Shown piece by piece: positions 23,534-35,892 of a stretch of DNA of 64,000 nt. This DNA is from Phanerodontia chrysosporium (taxonomy: Eukaryota > Basidiomycota > Agaricomycetes > Polyporales > Phanerochaetaceae), in assembly GCA_001910725.1 (NCBI GenBank), contig MJGA01000007.1, positions 1,488,001-1,552,000 on the forward strand, in the 5' to 3' direction. The notes beneath the pieces were generated by a model. It ran no database searches. It saw only the letters and a program-made list of their open reading frames with translations, and was not told where the DNA came from. A program made the position numbers and the translations under genes. Each line of letters starts with the position of its first letter. Position 1 is the first letter of the stretch.

Positions 23534-25520
23534 ATGTCTGACCTCACTCTCGACACGCTCATCGACGATGGCAACTATCTCGGTTCAGAAAGGGCTCGTC
23601 TCGAGAACAAAGTCCTTCTCGACGAGCTAGAACGCAAGAAGAAGGCCCGCAGCCTCGCCGTGCCCACCGACGACAACAAGGTCAAGGCCAGGTTGCGCGA
23701 AATTGGCGAACCCATCACACTTTTCGGAGAGCGGGTGCGTATGCCTGCGACGTTATCCATGTAGGCTGCTCATTGCGTTGCTTGTCTGCAGGCTGCAGAC
23801 CGGAGAGACCGTCTCATCTATGTCCTGTCTCAAATAAACGCTGCGCGCGGGGAAGATGCCATGCAGGTCGATGAGGAGAGCAGTGAGGAGGAGAGTGAGG
23901 AGGAGGTACGTGTACTGACTCTAATACGCGTCTTTTTCACTCATTTGTGTCATAGCAAGAGGAGTTCTACTCGCCAGGCTCCCTCGAGCTGCTGGAGGCA
24001 CGGAGGCGCATCGCGGAATATTCTCTGCCCAGGTTGGATTTCCGCTACCGATAGTCAAATTGGGCCCACCTAGGTGCTTACTGCCTCCCTTTTTATTTCT
24101 GTGTTTCCCATATAGAGCTCAAAAACGCATCGCTCAGCAGCGAATAGACAGCAAAATGCCACTCGGGCGAATCATCGACATCCGGAAGAAGGTCTTCGCT
24201 GAGGTCAAGGTGCGTTGCCCCCTTTCCTGCACAGAACTACGTGATAGCATGGTCGACTTTTCAGAACTTCGCGGAGCTTGGGTCGCAGATCGGCGACGAA
24301 CGTCCTATTTCGCAAGTTAGGTTTTCGCCGAATAGCAAGATCTTGGCGACGGGTAGTTGGGCAGGGAATGTCAAGCTGTGGGATGTTCCTTCTTGCGGCC
24401 TATCCGCACACTACGCGGTATGTAATCCTGTGTTCTCGATGAGCACCTCGCTCACATTCTCGTAGGACACTCTGACCGTGTTGGTGGTGTCGCATGGCAT
24501 CCGAAGGCAACACTAGGACATAGCGAGGATGCCGTCAACATTGTCAGTGGCGCTAGCGACTTGACTTTACAGCTATGGTCATTGAGCAGGTACGCCAACG
24601 CACTACTATACATTGCTTGCCGTGAATTGACGTCGTACTTACCGCAGTGAGACACCACTAGCAACATTAAAAGGCCACCAAGATCGTGTTTGCCGTGTCG
24701 CCTTCCATCCGTCCGGTGACTATGTTGCAAGTGCAAGCTTCGATACCTCCTGGCGGTTGTGGGATGTCACAACTGCGAAAGAGCTCCTTCTACAAGAAGG
24801 CCATTCGAAAGAAGTTTACTCCGTTGAGTTCCAGGAGGATGGAGCTCTAGTTGCATCTGGGTCAGTACCCTCTATTCGCTCATATCATGGTAGTGCTGAC
24901 AATATGCAGAGGTTTGGATGCGATTGGCCGTGTCTGGGATTTGCGGACAGGCAGGACAGCCATGGTCCTCGATGGCCATGTGCAGGCCATCTATGGTATT
25001 GACTTCTCACCAAACGGGTACGCACTTCTGGTCTCGCGTCAGAACAATATATCTCAATACCTCCTGCAGCTACCAAATCGCCACTGGCTCAGGCGACGAC
25101 ACGATCCGCATCTGGGACATGCGCTCACTGAAGGCGCTCTACACCATCCCGGCGCACCTTTCGAACGTCGCGGACGTGCGCTTCTTCAACGCCCAGGAGG
25201 CATTCCCGTACGCGCAACCCGAGCCGCCGGCCGACGTCGAGATGGACGGCAACGCCGACGCGTCGCACGACAAGCCGAAGCCGAGCGGCGCGTTCACCGA
25301 GGAGGAGTGGCGCTATCGCTCGGGCTTATACCTCGCGAGCGCGGGCTACGACGGCTTCGTCAAGCTCTGGAGCGCGGACGACTGGCAACTGCTCCGCACG
25401 CTCCCGACGGACGGCGGAAAGGTTATGTCGGTCGATCTGTCGAGCGACGGGAAGCTCCTCGCGTCTGGGACGTACAACCGGAACTTCCAGATCTTTGCAC
25501 CGGAGGAGCTTCCTGTGTAG
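23534..25520 (+). CDS. PRP4: U4/U6 snRNP WD-repeat splicing factor Prp4 (PRPF4)
   Basis: Core protein of the U4/U6.U5 tri-snRNP. Nine exons: 23534-23734, 23792-23905, 23956-24032, 24116-24209, 24265-24417, 24466-24589, 24648-24860, 24910-25017, 25070-25520; about 511 residues, close to human PRPF4. The N-terminus has the PRP4/SFM motif [18 protein letters not shown], then an acidic Glu/Ser run, and the C-terminal half is a WD40 propeller with repeated GH...W-D units ([51 protein letters not shown]). Exon 5 shifts frame near 24391-24400: the conserved [12 protein letters not shown] continues only if one base is added there, and the exon 6 acceptor phase asks for the same base. I read this as a sequence deletion in an essential gene. 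An acidic insertion (about 25,225-25,310) separates two blades. Confidence 0.92.
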
Positions 25521-25718
25521 GATACCGTGTGCTTGCATGTGTCGATTGTATGTGCTCCCAAATGGATTGCCTGTATTTTCATCCAGCTGGGGTGGATACG
25601 TGTCAAGCCACACAGCGAATTATGAGTAAACTGGGGGAAGGAGAATAATACAAGAGCATGTGACCGAGAGCGAGAACAACCGACGAAGTCCATATGTACA
25701 TCCTGTCATCACATCACA

Positions 25719-28510
25719 TTACACCATTCCGGACCTGAAGACGGTCATTAGCTGGAAGTGGCCTCGCTCGTGGGATGCACGATCACGAACCTTCTGCATG
25801 AAGCCGGAAACCCTCCCAATATCAATAACCTGCGATTCGCTTTCTACAGCAATGACCAGGTTCTCAAGAAGCTAGCCGAAACGATAGCCATAAGTAACGT
25901 GAACCTCCGCGGGAAAAGACTCAGGACTCACGTCTTCGACCTTGTCTATCGGCACGTTCGTGCATAAAGCCACGATCTTCTTGCACAGGAACTCCTTCTC
26001 GGCACTCGCACCCTGGAGCTTGGCGAGCCGCTGCTCGACAAGCTTCTCGATGCGCGCGTGCCACATGTTCAGACGCCGGAGGCGGATCAGGCTCTGCACC
26101 GTGTCTGAGGTCGGCACGCCAGGTTCCGAGTCGATGCTGAACGACAGGTCGACGGTGCCGCCGATGCCGGCCATCGTGGAGCTTGGGCCGCGCAGCCGGA
26201 AGGCGGGGCCTGCAGTCGACCCGGCATCGGACCCATCGAGCTCAGTGCGGCCAGTCCAGTCGAACTTGTCTTCCTCCTCGAGTGCCTTCTCGAGGTTGCG
26301 TATTCGCTGGTTCACGAGATCGAGCTCGGCACACTGCGCTTGAACTGCAGTGATCTGCTTCCGCTGCTCAGACAACTCGCGTGTCGCGGCCCGCAGGTGC
26401 GCCTGGGTAACGTCGAGCGAGTCTTGCTTGGTTTTCACCTCAGCAGCAAAGTCGCTCTGCAACTCCTGTATAATCGCTTGGATGTCTGCACAATTTTGAG
26501 TATTACGAGAATCATCAGAGAATCCACTGCTTACCGGCCAGGACGTCTTGGCTCTTCTGCACTGGCACCGATGGTCCGCCACGGAGAGAAGACAGAATGT
26601 CTTCCGCACGCGGACCGCCGCCAAGCTCCTGTAGCACGAGCTGAAGTTAGGATCACATCGCGCATGAATATAATCTACTTGCCTCGGTCTCAACGCCGTA
26701 GTCTCCTGGGCGAAGCCCCAACCTGTTTGGTAGCACGCGATTGGCACCTACATCAAGCAGAGTTCGGACCAAGCTCCGGTTACCGACCCGTGCAGCAATA
26801 TTCAGTGCGGTGTCTCCGTACAGATCTTGGAGGTCTACGAGACTCTTGAAGTCGCCTGCCTGATGCTGAGCGATCCAGAAGAAGATCTGGTCGAGATAAT
26901 ACCGCGCAGCATGGGCTCGGCCTTTGACGCCAGCGGACGCCACGATGTGATGGAGCACGCTCTTCCGTGCTGTGTCTAATGTCCGTATGGATGCGTGGAG
27001 GGCAGCCACGAGGGTGTGGAATGTCTGGGTATCGTAGTTTGCGGTCGCGAGGGTGGCGCGAACGAGAGCGGTTTCGCCGTTGTAGTTGCCCCGATGCACA
27101 TCAGCACCATTGTCAATAAGGGCGTGCACGATCTGATGGCGCGCCATGCTGGCAGCGAGGTGCAACGCAGTGTGCCCTTGATCGTCAAGAACCAGGTCGA
27201 CGTCCCAATTGCCAACGGCGGGGTTGTCTGGCGGAATCTCCCGCAATGCGTTGAGCACGAGTACAGGATCGTCCCTTTGACATATATGCGCGATAGTTGC
27301 GATACGTCTAGAGTCTCGTGCAGGTGCAGACGGGTCCATGTTATGCGCGAGTATGGGTTTGGTCGCGAGTCGGATCTCCGAAGAGTCCTGCACGGAGTCA
27401 GGCTGCGTAGCCTTGCCGTTAGTAACAGATTGAGAGCTCTCCTGGGCGGCTAATCCATTCGCGCTCGGAGTGGGTGTTGTCATAGAAAGGCGGGCCTGTG
27501 ATGGGACAGGTGAGCTAGGGGCGGTCGGGACAGTCTGGGAAGCCGCGGGCTCTGTGCGCGCACGCTTGTTGGGTGAAGGGCCATCTGCACCATCATATGG
27601 GGCTGCAGAGGGTGGGCGCGACCTGTCAGTCATCTGGATGTCTGGTGACGCCGCCAACGGCGCTGGCAGTGCCTTCACGTTGTTTGCGTTCGCATCGCCT
27701 TCAGTATCTGAGCGGCTCCGCTTGAGAGGAGGTTGTGACGGGGGTGGTGTGGGCGATACAGCGGAAAGAGGATTGAACGGCGAGCCTGAGTAAGGACCTG
27801 GGTAGTATGGTGATGGTGAGCCATATCCTGGAGGTCGATTTGCAGTGACCGTTGATGTTGATGGCGTGAATAGTCCTTGGGCGCGCCCTTGATTGAGGAG
27901 GCGAAGCGCAGAACCAGGCATGATTGGTGGAGGGGCGAGACCAGGGGGAGGAAATCCTGCGCGCACGCTGAGCATGAAATGACCTTGAGGAATCGTGAAG
28001 CGCAACCTACCTGACATTGGCGGTAGCCCAGGTGGGAGCGCGCCGATCGCATTGGTATTTGGCACGAAGTCGAACAGCGGGGCAAGGAGAGAGGCGACAC
28101 CGAATTGTATTGCGATGTCTCTGCCACGCTCAAGGGGGATCCTTGAAGGAGGAGAATGAGACGAATAGTACATTAATTGAGGGGACACTACGTACCACGT
28201 CCCTTGGTATTTGCCGTAGCCCCCTGGACGATCTCATGCTTTCCGGGGAGGATCTCCTTCTCGAGGATCTTTGTCCTGCGTCCCTTGTCGACTCCAGCCA
28301 CCTTCAATATCTGCGTCGCATTAACGTAGGAGTCGGCCCTCCTCCGCATGACTGCTATGCCGCGGACCATGCATTCGTATACCTGTCCCGGCTTTGAGCC
28401 ACCTTTCCCACCCGAAACGCGTCGAGAGGACGCACCTGTACGGAGGAGTAGACGGCGTTGTAGATCTTGACGGGGGCCTGCTGGCCTGGTGGTCTTGTCG
28501 GTGCCTGCAT
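25719..28510 (-). CDS. MBP1: Mbp1/Swi6-type APSES transcription factor (MBF subunit)
   Basis: DNA-binding subunit of the G1/S factor that recognises MluI boxes. Seven exons: complement of 25719-25871, 25932-26485, 26535-26628, 26683-27956, 28011-28141, 28196-28382, 28436-28510; about 822 residues. The N-terminus is an APSES/KilA-N domain (VYECMVRGIAVMRRR, NATQILKVAGVDKGRR, RDIAIQFGVASLL). A Pro/Ser-rich linker with LKRSRSDTE follows, then ankyrin repeats (GHTALHLAASMARHQIVHAL, GDTALNIAARVGNRSLVRTL), then a coiled-coil C-terminal dimerisation region ending after LLENLVIAVESES. In the C5 run at 28220-28224 one base is missing relative to the conserved QGGYGKYQGTW, and exon 2 length needs the same base. 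The intron at 26629-26682 begins GC (AG|GCAAGT) rather than GT. MVP1 lies head-to-head upstream. Confidence 0.92.
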
Positions 28511-28840
28511 GATTGCGGCGGAGACGACACGGGTGGTCTGAGGTGAACGTTGGCGACGACAAGGACACCGGTTCACGCGACGGCGGGACGCGCTTGCTGA
28601 GTTCTAATTACTCCGCGTGAAGACCTATAATACACGTGGTACGTGTCCGATAAGTAAGGTAAGTAACGTCTGTAAGCCTCTTGCTTACTGTACTTCAACG
28701 TTTCGTAAGCTTGGTCAACACGCCGTCTCCCCACGTTGTTTATCCCCTTCCTTATGTTGCGTGGCGCCTGACGCTGGAACGGGACCTTACGCGCTTCCCC
28801 ACTCTCGCCGACGCTTGTGACGACGTAGACGCAAGTAGTC
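28511..28840. promoter_or_regulatory. Shared promoter of divergent MBP1 and MVP1
   Basis: 330 bp separate the two start codons. No TATA box on either strand. Co-regulation is an inference from the spacing only. Confidence 0.4.
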
Positions 28841-31397
28841 ATGTTCAACACACCTAGGGCAGCTCCCAACTATGGCTCGAGTTCAGTGAACAATTTGGAG
28901 CTAGCTTCATGGTCGACAACCCTTTGTCCAACTCCATTTATGACTCGGATGGCCTGGATCCCTGGAGTTCAGCACCCAGCCCAGCACCTCCAGCATTACC
29001 ATCCTCGTCGGCAGTCGGTGGAGGCTCGAGTTTTACGTCGGTGATCGGTATGTCGTGTCCAATGCCTCGCGTATGCATCTGTACCAACTCCTGCCTGTAG
29101 GGATGCCACTGTGCCGTCAATCTACCATGAAGCCTTCGCCGCAGTCGACACAGCCAACGTCGGTGAAACTTCCGTTAACGCGCTGTCACGCGTTCTCGAA
29201 ACCGCTGCGCTGTCAGCGACTACAATTGACAAAGTGAGGATAGACAGCTGGGCCCCATCTTATACTCATCACCTTCGTGTAGATTGTGAGTCTCGTGAGC
29301 TCGCGGCCACGCGTGTCGAAGGAGGAGTTCTTCGTGGCATTGGCCCTTGTGGCGCTCGCACAAAGTGGAAGAGGTATGTCATGATGTTCTCGCCGACACA
29401 AGTGAGCTACTGTTGGATGTTGACTCATCACCGGTTAGACCTCAGCATTGAAATGGTCGCCGCACTCGCACAAGAGAACGCGCTTCCTGCTCCTCAGCTT
29501 GACCTAGCAGCACTCGCACCTGCTAGTTCAGCCTTCTCAAATTATCAGACCGATATCCGCGCTCCAGTGCCCACTCGAGCCTACTCGGAAGACCCATGGA
29601 GTACACAGAAACCATCAATCGCACCCGCGCCTGCTGTCAACGGCAGCCTCACGAACGGCGCCACTTCCAGCATATCCGGGACCGGTCTTCCCAGTAACTG
29701 GTGGAGAAAACAGGAGACCGTAACGGTCAATCTCCTCGGTCAGCAAGGGTTTATCCTGAACAGATACCTTGTGTACGAGGTTTCAACTGATGTGAGCGAA
29801 TGCACAAACCATTGCGCGCCTCCAAGCTGATGAATCTGTGTAGCGTGCGCCCCCTGTGCCTCGTCGATACTCCGAGTTTGTCATTCTCTGGGACTGCCTC
29901 GTTCGTCGGTACCCGTTCAGGCTGCTTCCGTCACTTCCTCCGAAGCGCTTGGGACGTGAGTATTCCCAGTCCTATACATCGAATACACGTCACTAATATG
30001 CATGCAGCGGACGAAGGCTTCATTGAACAGCGTAGGTAAGTAATGATATCCGAAAGGTCGAGACTGCTTCGTAACTCGCAATCCAGGAGGGGCTTGGCTC
30101 GTTTCCTGAACTTCGTAGTGTGGGTACTTTCCGTTTGCAGGACTGGTCGAGGTGTTCACGTGCAATCCAGCAATCATCCCGTGATAAAAGAAGACGGTCT
30201 ACTTGCGGTCTTCCTGACCGAGCCGTCATTCGAATCTTGGCGGAAACATTCCGCTATCTCGTATGAGGAGGAGTCTGTCAGCAAGCGTGTGGATCGTGTT
30301 GAGGAGATGAGCATACCCAGTGATCTTGAGGATAAGCTCGCGTATGCCTCTGCGTCTATTTCTGGGGTGCCAATACTAACCAGTGCGTAGTGTTGTCCGC
30401 GGAAAGGTTGGCTCTCTCATCGAACAGTGGCAAAAGATCTGCATTCTCGCTGAGCGCATGATAAAGCGGCGCGAGGCAGCAGCGGTACGGGTCCCTCCCA
30501 CTACTCCCCGGCGGCCTTTCATGCCAGCTCACTTCGGCTTGCCTTCCTTTTCTGCCGATGACGTCGCCGACAACGCTTCAATGGCTTCGTCCGTGTTCTC
30601 TGGGCTGATGCACCCGCGGCGTGCACTGGACGATCCATCGCAGGCGGACACGGCGAGGTTGACCAACGCCTTGAAGGTGGTGGCTGAAGTGAACAGCAAA
30701 TGCTGGCGCGGGGAAGAATGCGACTTGTGCTCTGGCGTCCGCCAGGGAGTGTCGAACATCGCAGCTCACACTCAGCAGCATGGCGATGCTTTAGAACACC
30801 GAGTTAGTGACGCTCTCATTCTATTTGGAACTATCTCATCGCACGCACTCTCACTTTAGGCTCGCACGCTTCTGTACTCGACGCTCGAAGCACTCAAGGT
30901 GATTTATCCTCTTGCTACGCCCTCTGCATCTGCTGACCCTCGCACAGGCTCAAAGAGACCTATACATTGCGACGCGCGATCTTTTTATTCGCCATGACCG
31001 TTTGTCTGGCGACCAGGTCGACAAGCTCAGAAAGCGTGTCGAGAGTAACTCACTGAAGCTGGAGGGCGTCAAACAAGCCCGTAAAGATGGCTGGGAGGTC
31101 GAGGCCGACAAGCTCTCTGGTCTCATCGAGAAGGATCAGGCATCTATTGCTGCAGCGCTAAACCGCAGAGTCTTCATTCGAGCCTGGTGAGTGCATCATC
31201 TTATGACGAGACGCACGACGCTGAAAGTACTCGATAGCATGTGGCATGAGCTTCGTGTCGTGTTGCACAACCGCGAGAACACTCTTCTCACTGAAGCAGC
31301 GAAGACCTTTGCTCGGGAAGAGCGCGACTTCTCCGAGAATATCACCGCGAACTGGGGTCGCTTGGCCGAAGCATTGGAGCCCATGCCTTATGAGTAG
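28841..31397 (+). CDS. MVP1: Sorting nexin Mvp1 (SNX8-like, PX-BAR)
   Basis: Endosomal sorting nexin. Twelve exons: 28841-29047, 29101-29233, 29283-29373, 29439-29791, 29844-29955, 30008-30035, 30087-30119, 30171-30341, 30391-30802, 30860-30898, 30948-31186, 31238-31397; about 659 residues. The N-terminus is the FGASFMVDNPLSNSIYD segment followed by an EH-like helical region (VPSIYHEAFAAVD, RVSKEEFFVALALVALAQSG). The PX domain includes NRYLVYEVSTD, PPVPRRYSEFVILWDCL, YPFRLLPSLPPK and RRGLARFLNFVV; the C-terminal BAR region has WRKHSAISYEEES, LIEQWQKICILAERM and MWHELRVVLHNREN. Exon 1 needs two added bases (T3 run at 28894-28896 and the GG at 29047-29048) to keep the conserved N-terminus open and to match intron 1 phase; other exons are clean. 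The ATG at 28909 is an alternative start that avoids the first of these. Confidence 0.9.
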
Positions 31398-31613
31398 TTT
31401 CTGGTCTGGATGCCCTGAATTGCTCAGGATGGACGAACGTTTGGAATTTATACTTCATCGTATTAGGATACCATTACTTGATGACCGTGACGACCTCTTA
31501 TGATACATTTTTCGACATGACGCACAGCAAGTGTGCGAGATCGAGCATGAAATTATGGGCGGATTGTGACCATAACATGATGTACGCTAGACATGATACA
31601 AGTACAACGTCGT

Positions 31614-34600
31614 TCATTGGTTCCATCTTTGTGGCGAACCCCATTGTCGATCAGGCGAGCCCCCAGGTTGCCCTCCTCTTCCCCTACCTCTGCCGCGACC
31701 TGCCCAACCAGCGTCGCGCGGCCGGTCGCCAGACTGATGTTGCTGTTGGTGTCCGCGCGAGCGATTCCGCCCACTTCTTCCTCGGTGTCCCCGCTCTCCG
31801 CCTCCGCCTCCGCCTCCGCCTCTGTCAAATGACTCGTACTGGTGGCCGGCAGGCGGCGGCGGAGGCGGCGCACCGTATCCATACGGCTGGTGTCCCTGTT
31901 CGAATGGCGGAGGCACGTATGGCGGGGGCACAACGGGCGGTTGCTGACCAGGTACGGGCGGGTAGGTCGGCGCGAATGGCGGGTAGCTTGCCCACGGCTG
32001 ATGCGGGCCGACAGCCGGCGGGATTGCGGAGGGCATCGTCGTCGGAGGCATCGCAACTGGCGGTGCGTGAGGAACAGGCGGCTGAGGCTGCTGGGGCTGC
32101 TGGGGCACCATCGGCGGTATTGGCACCTGTCCGTTTGCGGACAGTGTGCGCAGCATGAGTTGTATCTGCTCCGGCGTCAGTGACGCGACCTCAGCGAGAC
32201 CTGGTATCGCACTTGGTGCGACTGTGGCGGGGCTGCCTGAGGCCGGTTGCTGATGTGGCAATGCCTGGTGCGACACATCGCCAGAGAGGGCTGAAGTTGG
32301 GAGTGCGGGTGTAGGTATCACGGGCACAGCAGGTGCCGAAGGTTGCGCGTTGGGTGGGGGAGCCAACTTCCCCTTGGTGAGAACGTAGACGCCGAGCATG
32401 TAGTTGCGCTTTCGAATCCTAGGAATTTGCAGGTCGTCCAACAGCTCGATGAATTCAGGTAACGGCTCATTCGCCAGAAGAGGGACGATGTACAGTTCCC
32501 GGCCAGGATGGTGTTCTTTCGGCCTGTGGCCCCAAGGGAATATGAGTCCGTGACGTCTGAAGCACTGGTTAGCTCATGAAACGAGATAGTGCATACTGAA
32601 CACGTACCCTTTATCAATGAGATACTTAGACAGCATATCGAAACTTGCCGCGCTGGCCTCATTGTCAGGCGTGAACGCCACTGCAATGAGTTCACGCGAA
32701 GAGTTCAGTCTTGACTGCGTGAGATATTGCGAGGACTTGTCCACAGGCACCCTGCCGTCAATACGCAGGTGATCAACCGGGAAGAGAGTCTTCCACAGTA
32801 AAGATTCCGCCTCGAGGTTGCGTCCACCAGCTTGCCGAGCCTGGACATCCACCTCTTGCGGTATCGTAGAATCTAAGGGCATGCTGATCTGTGTGAACGT
32901 GTCAGCAAATCTACTAGACCGAAAGACTTGGCATGCACATACCTTGCCAGACCAGACTGGACTTTGTGCATCGTACGCAGCCTGTATATCCTCAGCGGTC
33001 TGTGGCACCGACGTGGTAGGAACAGAGATTTCGTTCTCTTCTTCCCCTCCGTTGAGGAACATGTCAAAGTCCTGGTCGTTCGCCTCTTCGCCAATGATTT
33101 CCACGCCGAGGGGTGAAGCGGTAACGACCTCCTGCGAAGGCTCCTCCATGTGCACATCTTGAGACTCGGTGCCGCTCGTGGCGGTTTCATCTTTGGGCGA
33201 CCAGATAGCATTGAGGTCGAACGACGGACGCGACGCCAACTCGGGGTGAGAAGACCGAGATGCAAAGGGGGAGATTCCAGTGAGTGGTGTCGCAGGTGCG
33301 GGTTCGGTGGAAGGCTTGCGCCCATCGGCGACGGGGCCGCTGTCGGATATCGGCGGCAGGCTGGGCGTGGCAAGGGATATTGAGACCTCCTGGCCGGGTT
33401 CCTCATCGATGTTGATCAAGTCCGCAAGATTGAGCTCATGCTCGACGGGCGTCGGCGGCGCCAGTTCAGACGCAGTGGGCACAAACAACGGATTCACAGG
33501 CGGTCTGCTGCCTAGCGACCCTAGATCGTTCGTATGCAGTGCGTGCACCGGAACCGGTGGCGGCGCGCCCCAGCTTGGGGTAACGGGCGTAACGGGAGAG
33601 TCTGGCGGGACAGATGCACGGGCAGCAGCCTGTTTCTGCGCCTGAAGCTTCAGACGCTCCTGCCGTTCTCTCTCAATCCGCTCCTCCTCCTCCTGCTCAC
33701 GCTCCCGTTCACGATCGCGCTGAGCTGCACCAGACATATCCTCAATGTCTTGGATCCCCTTGTGTGTCATCTTCGCTCTCGGCATGATGGTCTTCTTCAA
33801 TATCGAGTGTTCCAAAGCCTCCTGCTCGGCTTGTCTGATAGATTGTTTCGTCTCTTCGTCTGCCAGATCAGTAGAGGACATGGTAGATAGTTCTCTGGGA
33901 CTGAGGTGCGACGCCGCTATCCGCTTGTGTAGCACGACTCTGTCAGGCTTGCTTAAATTGAATGTAAGCATACGGAAACGCTCTCTTGAACAGTATGTTA
34001 GCACCTATGACGAGCGGCGAGGAGTTAGGTGGCTCACTTGTACTTCGCGGCAACTCCGTGCTTGCCTGTCTTCACATCAGGCTCAGCATATAGTTCGTAC
34101 ATACACTCCTCCAAGTCTGTGGCGAACCGGTTCGCGTTGTCTTCCACTAGCTGCTTCTCTTCTGGACTAAGCTCTTCTGGCTTCTTCTCGACAGGGATGG
34201 CATCGGATTCAGAGGTTTCGTGAAGAAAAGGGTATCGCAAAAAGATATCGCGAAATAATTCCTGAAGCTTGGTCAAGCAATATTTCCGAGCAGCGTCTGC
34301 ACCGGCATGCGAGGCTTCCGACTCTGAACGCTTTCGCTTGGGATCTGGGTGCTGCGACGCAGTGGACTGCTTGCGCTTGAGCGGTGCACTCGGCCCAGGA
34401 GAGGCAGACACGGTGCGCGCCCGTGCACCGGACGAGGCAGTGCTAGGACGACGCATGTGTTTCGTGCTGCTCTTGCGCTTCGTATCGTTGCCCGACTCTG
34501 AATCTGTGTCGCTGCTGACTGCACGTCCTCGTCGACGCTGCAAACGTTCGTAGCTTGTCAATAGGGGTAAAAGAATGAGTCACCGATAAGGCGTACCTTT

Positions 34601-35653
34601 GGTCTTGACTTGACGTTCTCTGCCACGAACTCATCTCCACTGCTGTCCTCTGCTGACTCCTCAGGCTCCGGTTCTTTCTTCGGCGTCGGCTCGGGGGATA
34701 GGTGCTTTTTCGAGCTTACTGGAGTGGAAGCAGTACGTGCCTCCAATGCCTCTGGGCCTTCCCATTCCACTATAAATCACCTAATGCGTCAGTGCTGCGT
34801 CTCAAAGGCAACGAACGGTAATAAAGATAGAAGGCAAAGTGCATCCCCGAAAATAGCGAGCTGCCTCTCCCATCCGCGAGATGGAGTGACTAAGCTGCGG
34901 TCTATTGTGTAACACGACATGTGCAGAGGAGCAACCAGAAGCTGCGCTACGACATTCACGACGACATATTCCAGCAGTTCCAGAAGCGAGACGGGTTGTC
35001 TCCGGCGGCCGCAGACTCACTCTGGTCACTGCCAACGGTGATGACGACAACAACGACGACTGGTGCTCGACTCCTCTACGACAGGGTGCACGGGAACAGA
35101 AAGGTTATCGCGCAATGTTACTACATGATATTGCGTGAAGTACATGACGGGAACGGGGAATCGCGGCTGCACGGGCGAACACTCTACGGCACGAACAAAT
35201 AGAGGATGAAAAGATGGAGCACTGTACTCACTGACTGTTCGGAGTCCCGTCCTCTCGTGACACGAAGGACAGACGAATAGTTCTGTATTCGATGACATCG
35301 AGACTTTAGCATGAGTCAGGGCACGGAAGGTCACCAGGACTTACGGATATCCTCCGCATTCCTCTCGTCCAGGTCGAGGCACTTGAAATGATACCTACTC
35401 CGGTGTCAGTTTGAAGTGAAAGATGGATGTCGCTGAGTACGCACATCTCTCTGCATTCGGAGCACAGGATCATGGGGGATCCGTCGTCTGGCTGCCTGCA
35501 AGAGCAGTGCAATTTGCGGACCTTTCCCGCAGCTTTGGATCTCGCTTTATGCTCCGAGGCTACTCCATTAGCCTTTGCAGTGTTTTCTTTCTCGACAATG
35601 TCATGTTGGATGGAGGATCCCTGTCTTGTTCTGCGGAGGGTGCGGGTCGACAT
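31614..35653 (-). CDS. BYE1: Bye1-like transcription elongation factor: PHD, TFIIS central and SPOC domains
   Basis: Chromatin/RNA polymerase II associated protein. Eight exons: complement of 31614-32556, 32608-32888, 32943-33984, 34038-34537, 34597-34769, 35232-35282, 35345-35394, 35445-35653; exactly 1,083 codons, no frame break. A C4HC3 PHD finger uses C50, C52, C64, C67, H72, C75, C91, C94. The TFIIS central domain spans about 245-400 (KLQELFRDIFLRYPFLHE, RMLTFNLSKPDRVVLHKRI). A Glu/Arg-rich helix and a Pro/Ser-rich linker lead to a SPOC domain at about 675-830 (ISMPLDSTIP, RIDGRVPVDKSSQYL, ELIAVAFTPDN, RHGLIFPWG, YMLGVYVLTKGK). The tail is Pro/Gln- then Gly/Arg-rich (RGG-type). The PHD position that is usually Trp before Tyr-His is Met here. 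The third intron (34770-35231) is 462 bp, eight times the local norm. Confidence 0.88.
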
Positions 35654-35892
35654 GGCTGTATGAAACACACCTAGTGTGGGAAATTTGGTCTCGGGGATGA
35701 CGATCATATGCGCGCGAATAGGCGCCGTGGCTGAAGACGGCTCGGCGCTTGCAGCAAGCTTGACCCGAGGCCTGCATCGTGCCCGTAGACTTCATGAACT
35801 CGTCTTCCGTCCCTTTACCTCTAGCCGCTCGCTTCTGCAGACGATAGCGACAGCTGGGACTACATCATCTCACGTATTTTGCCACGACCATC

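Noticed and set aside
28909..28911. ATG at 28909 as the main start of MVP1
   Set aside because: The ATG at 28841 opens a segment resembling the family N-terminus once one T is added; kept only as an alternative.
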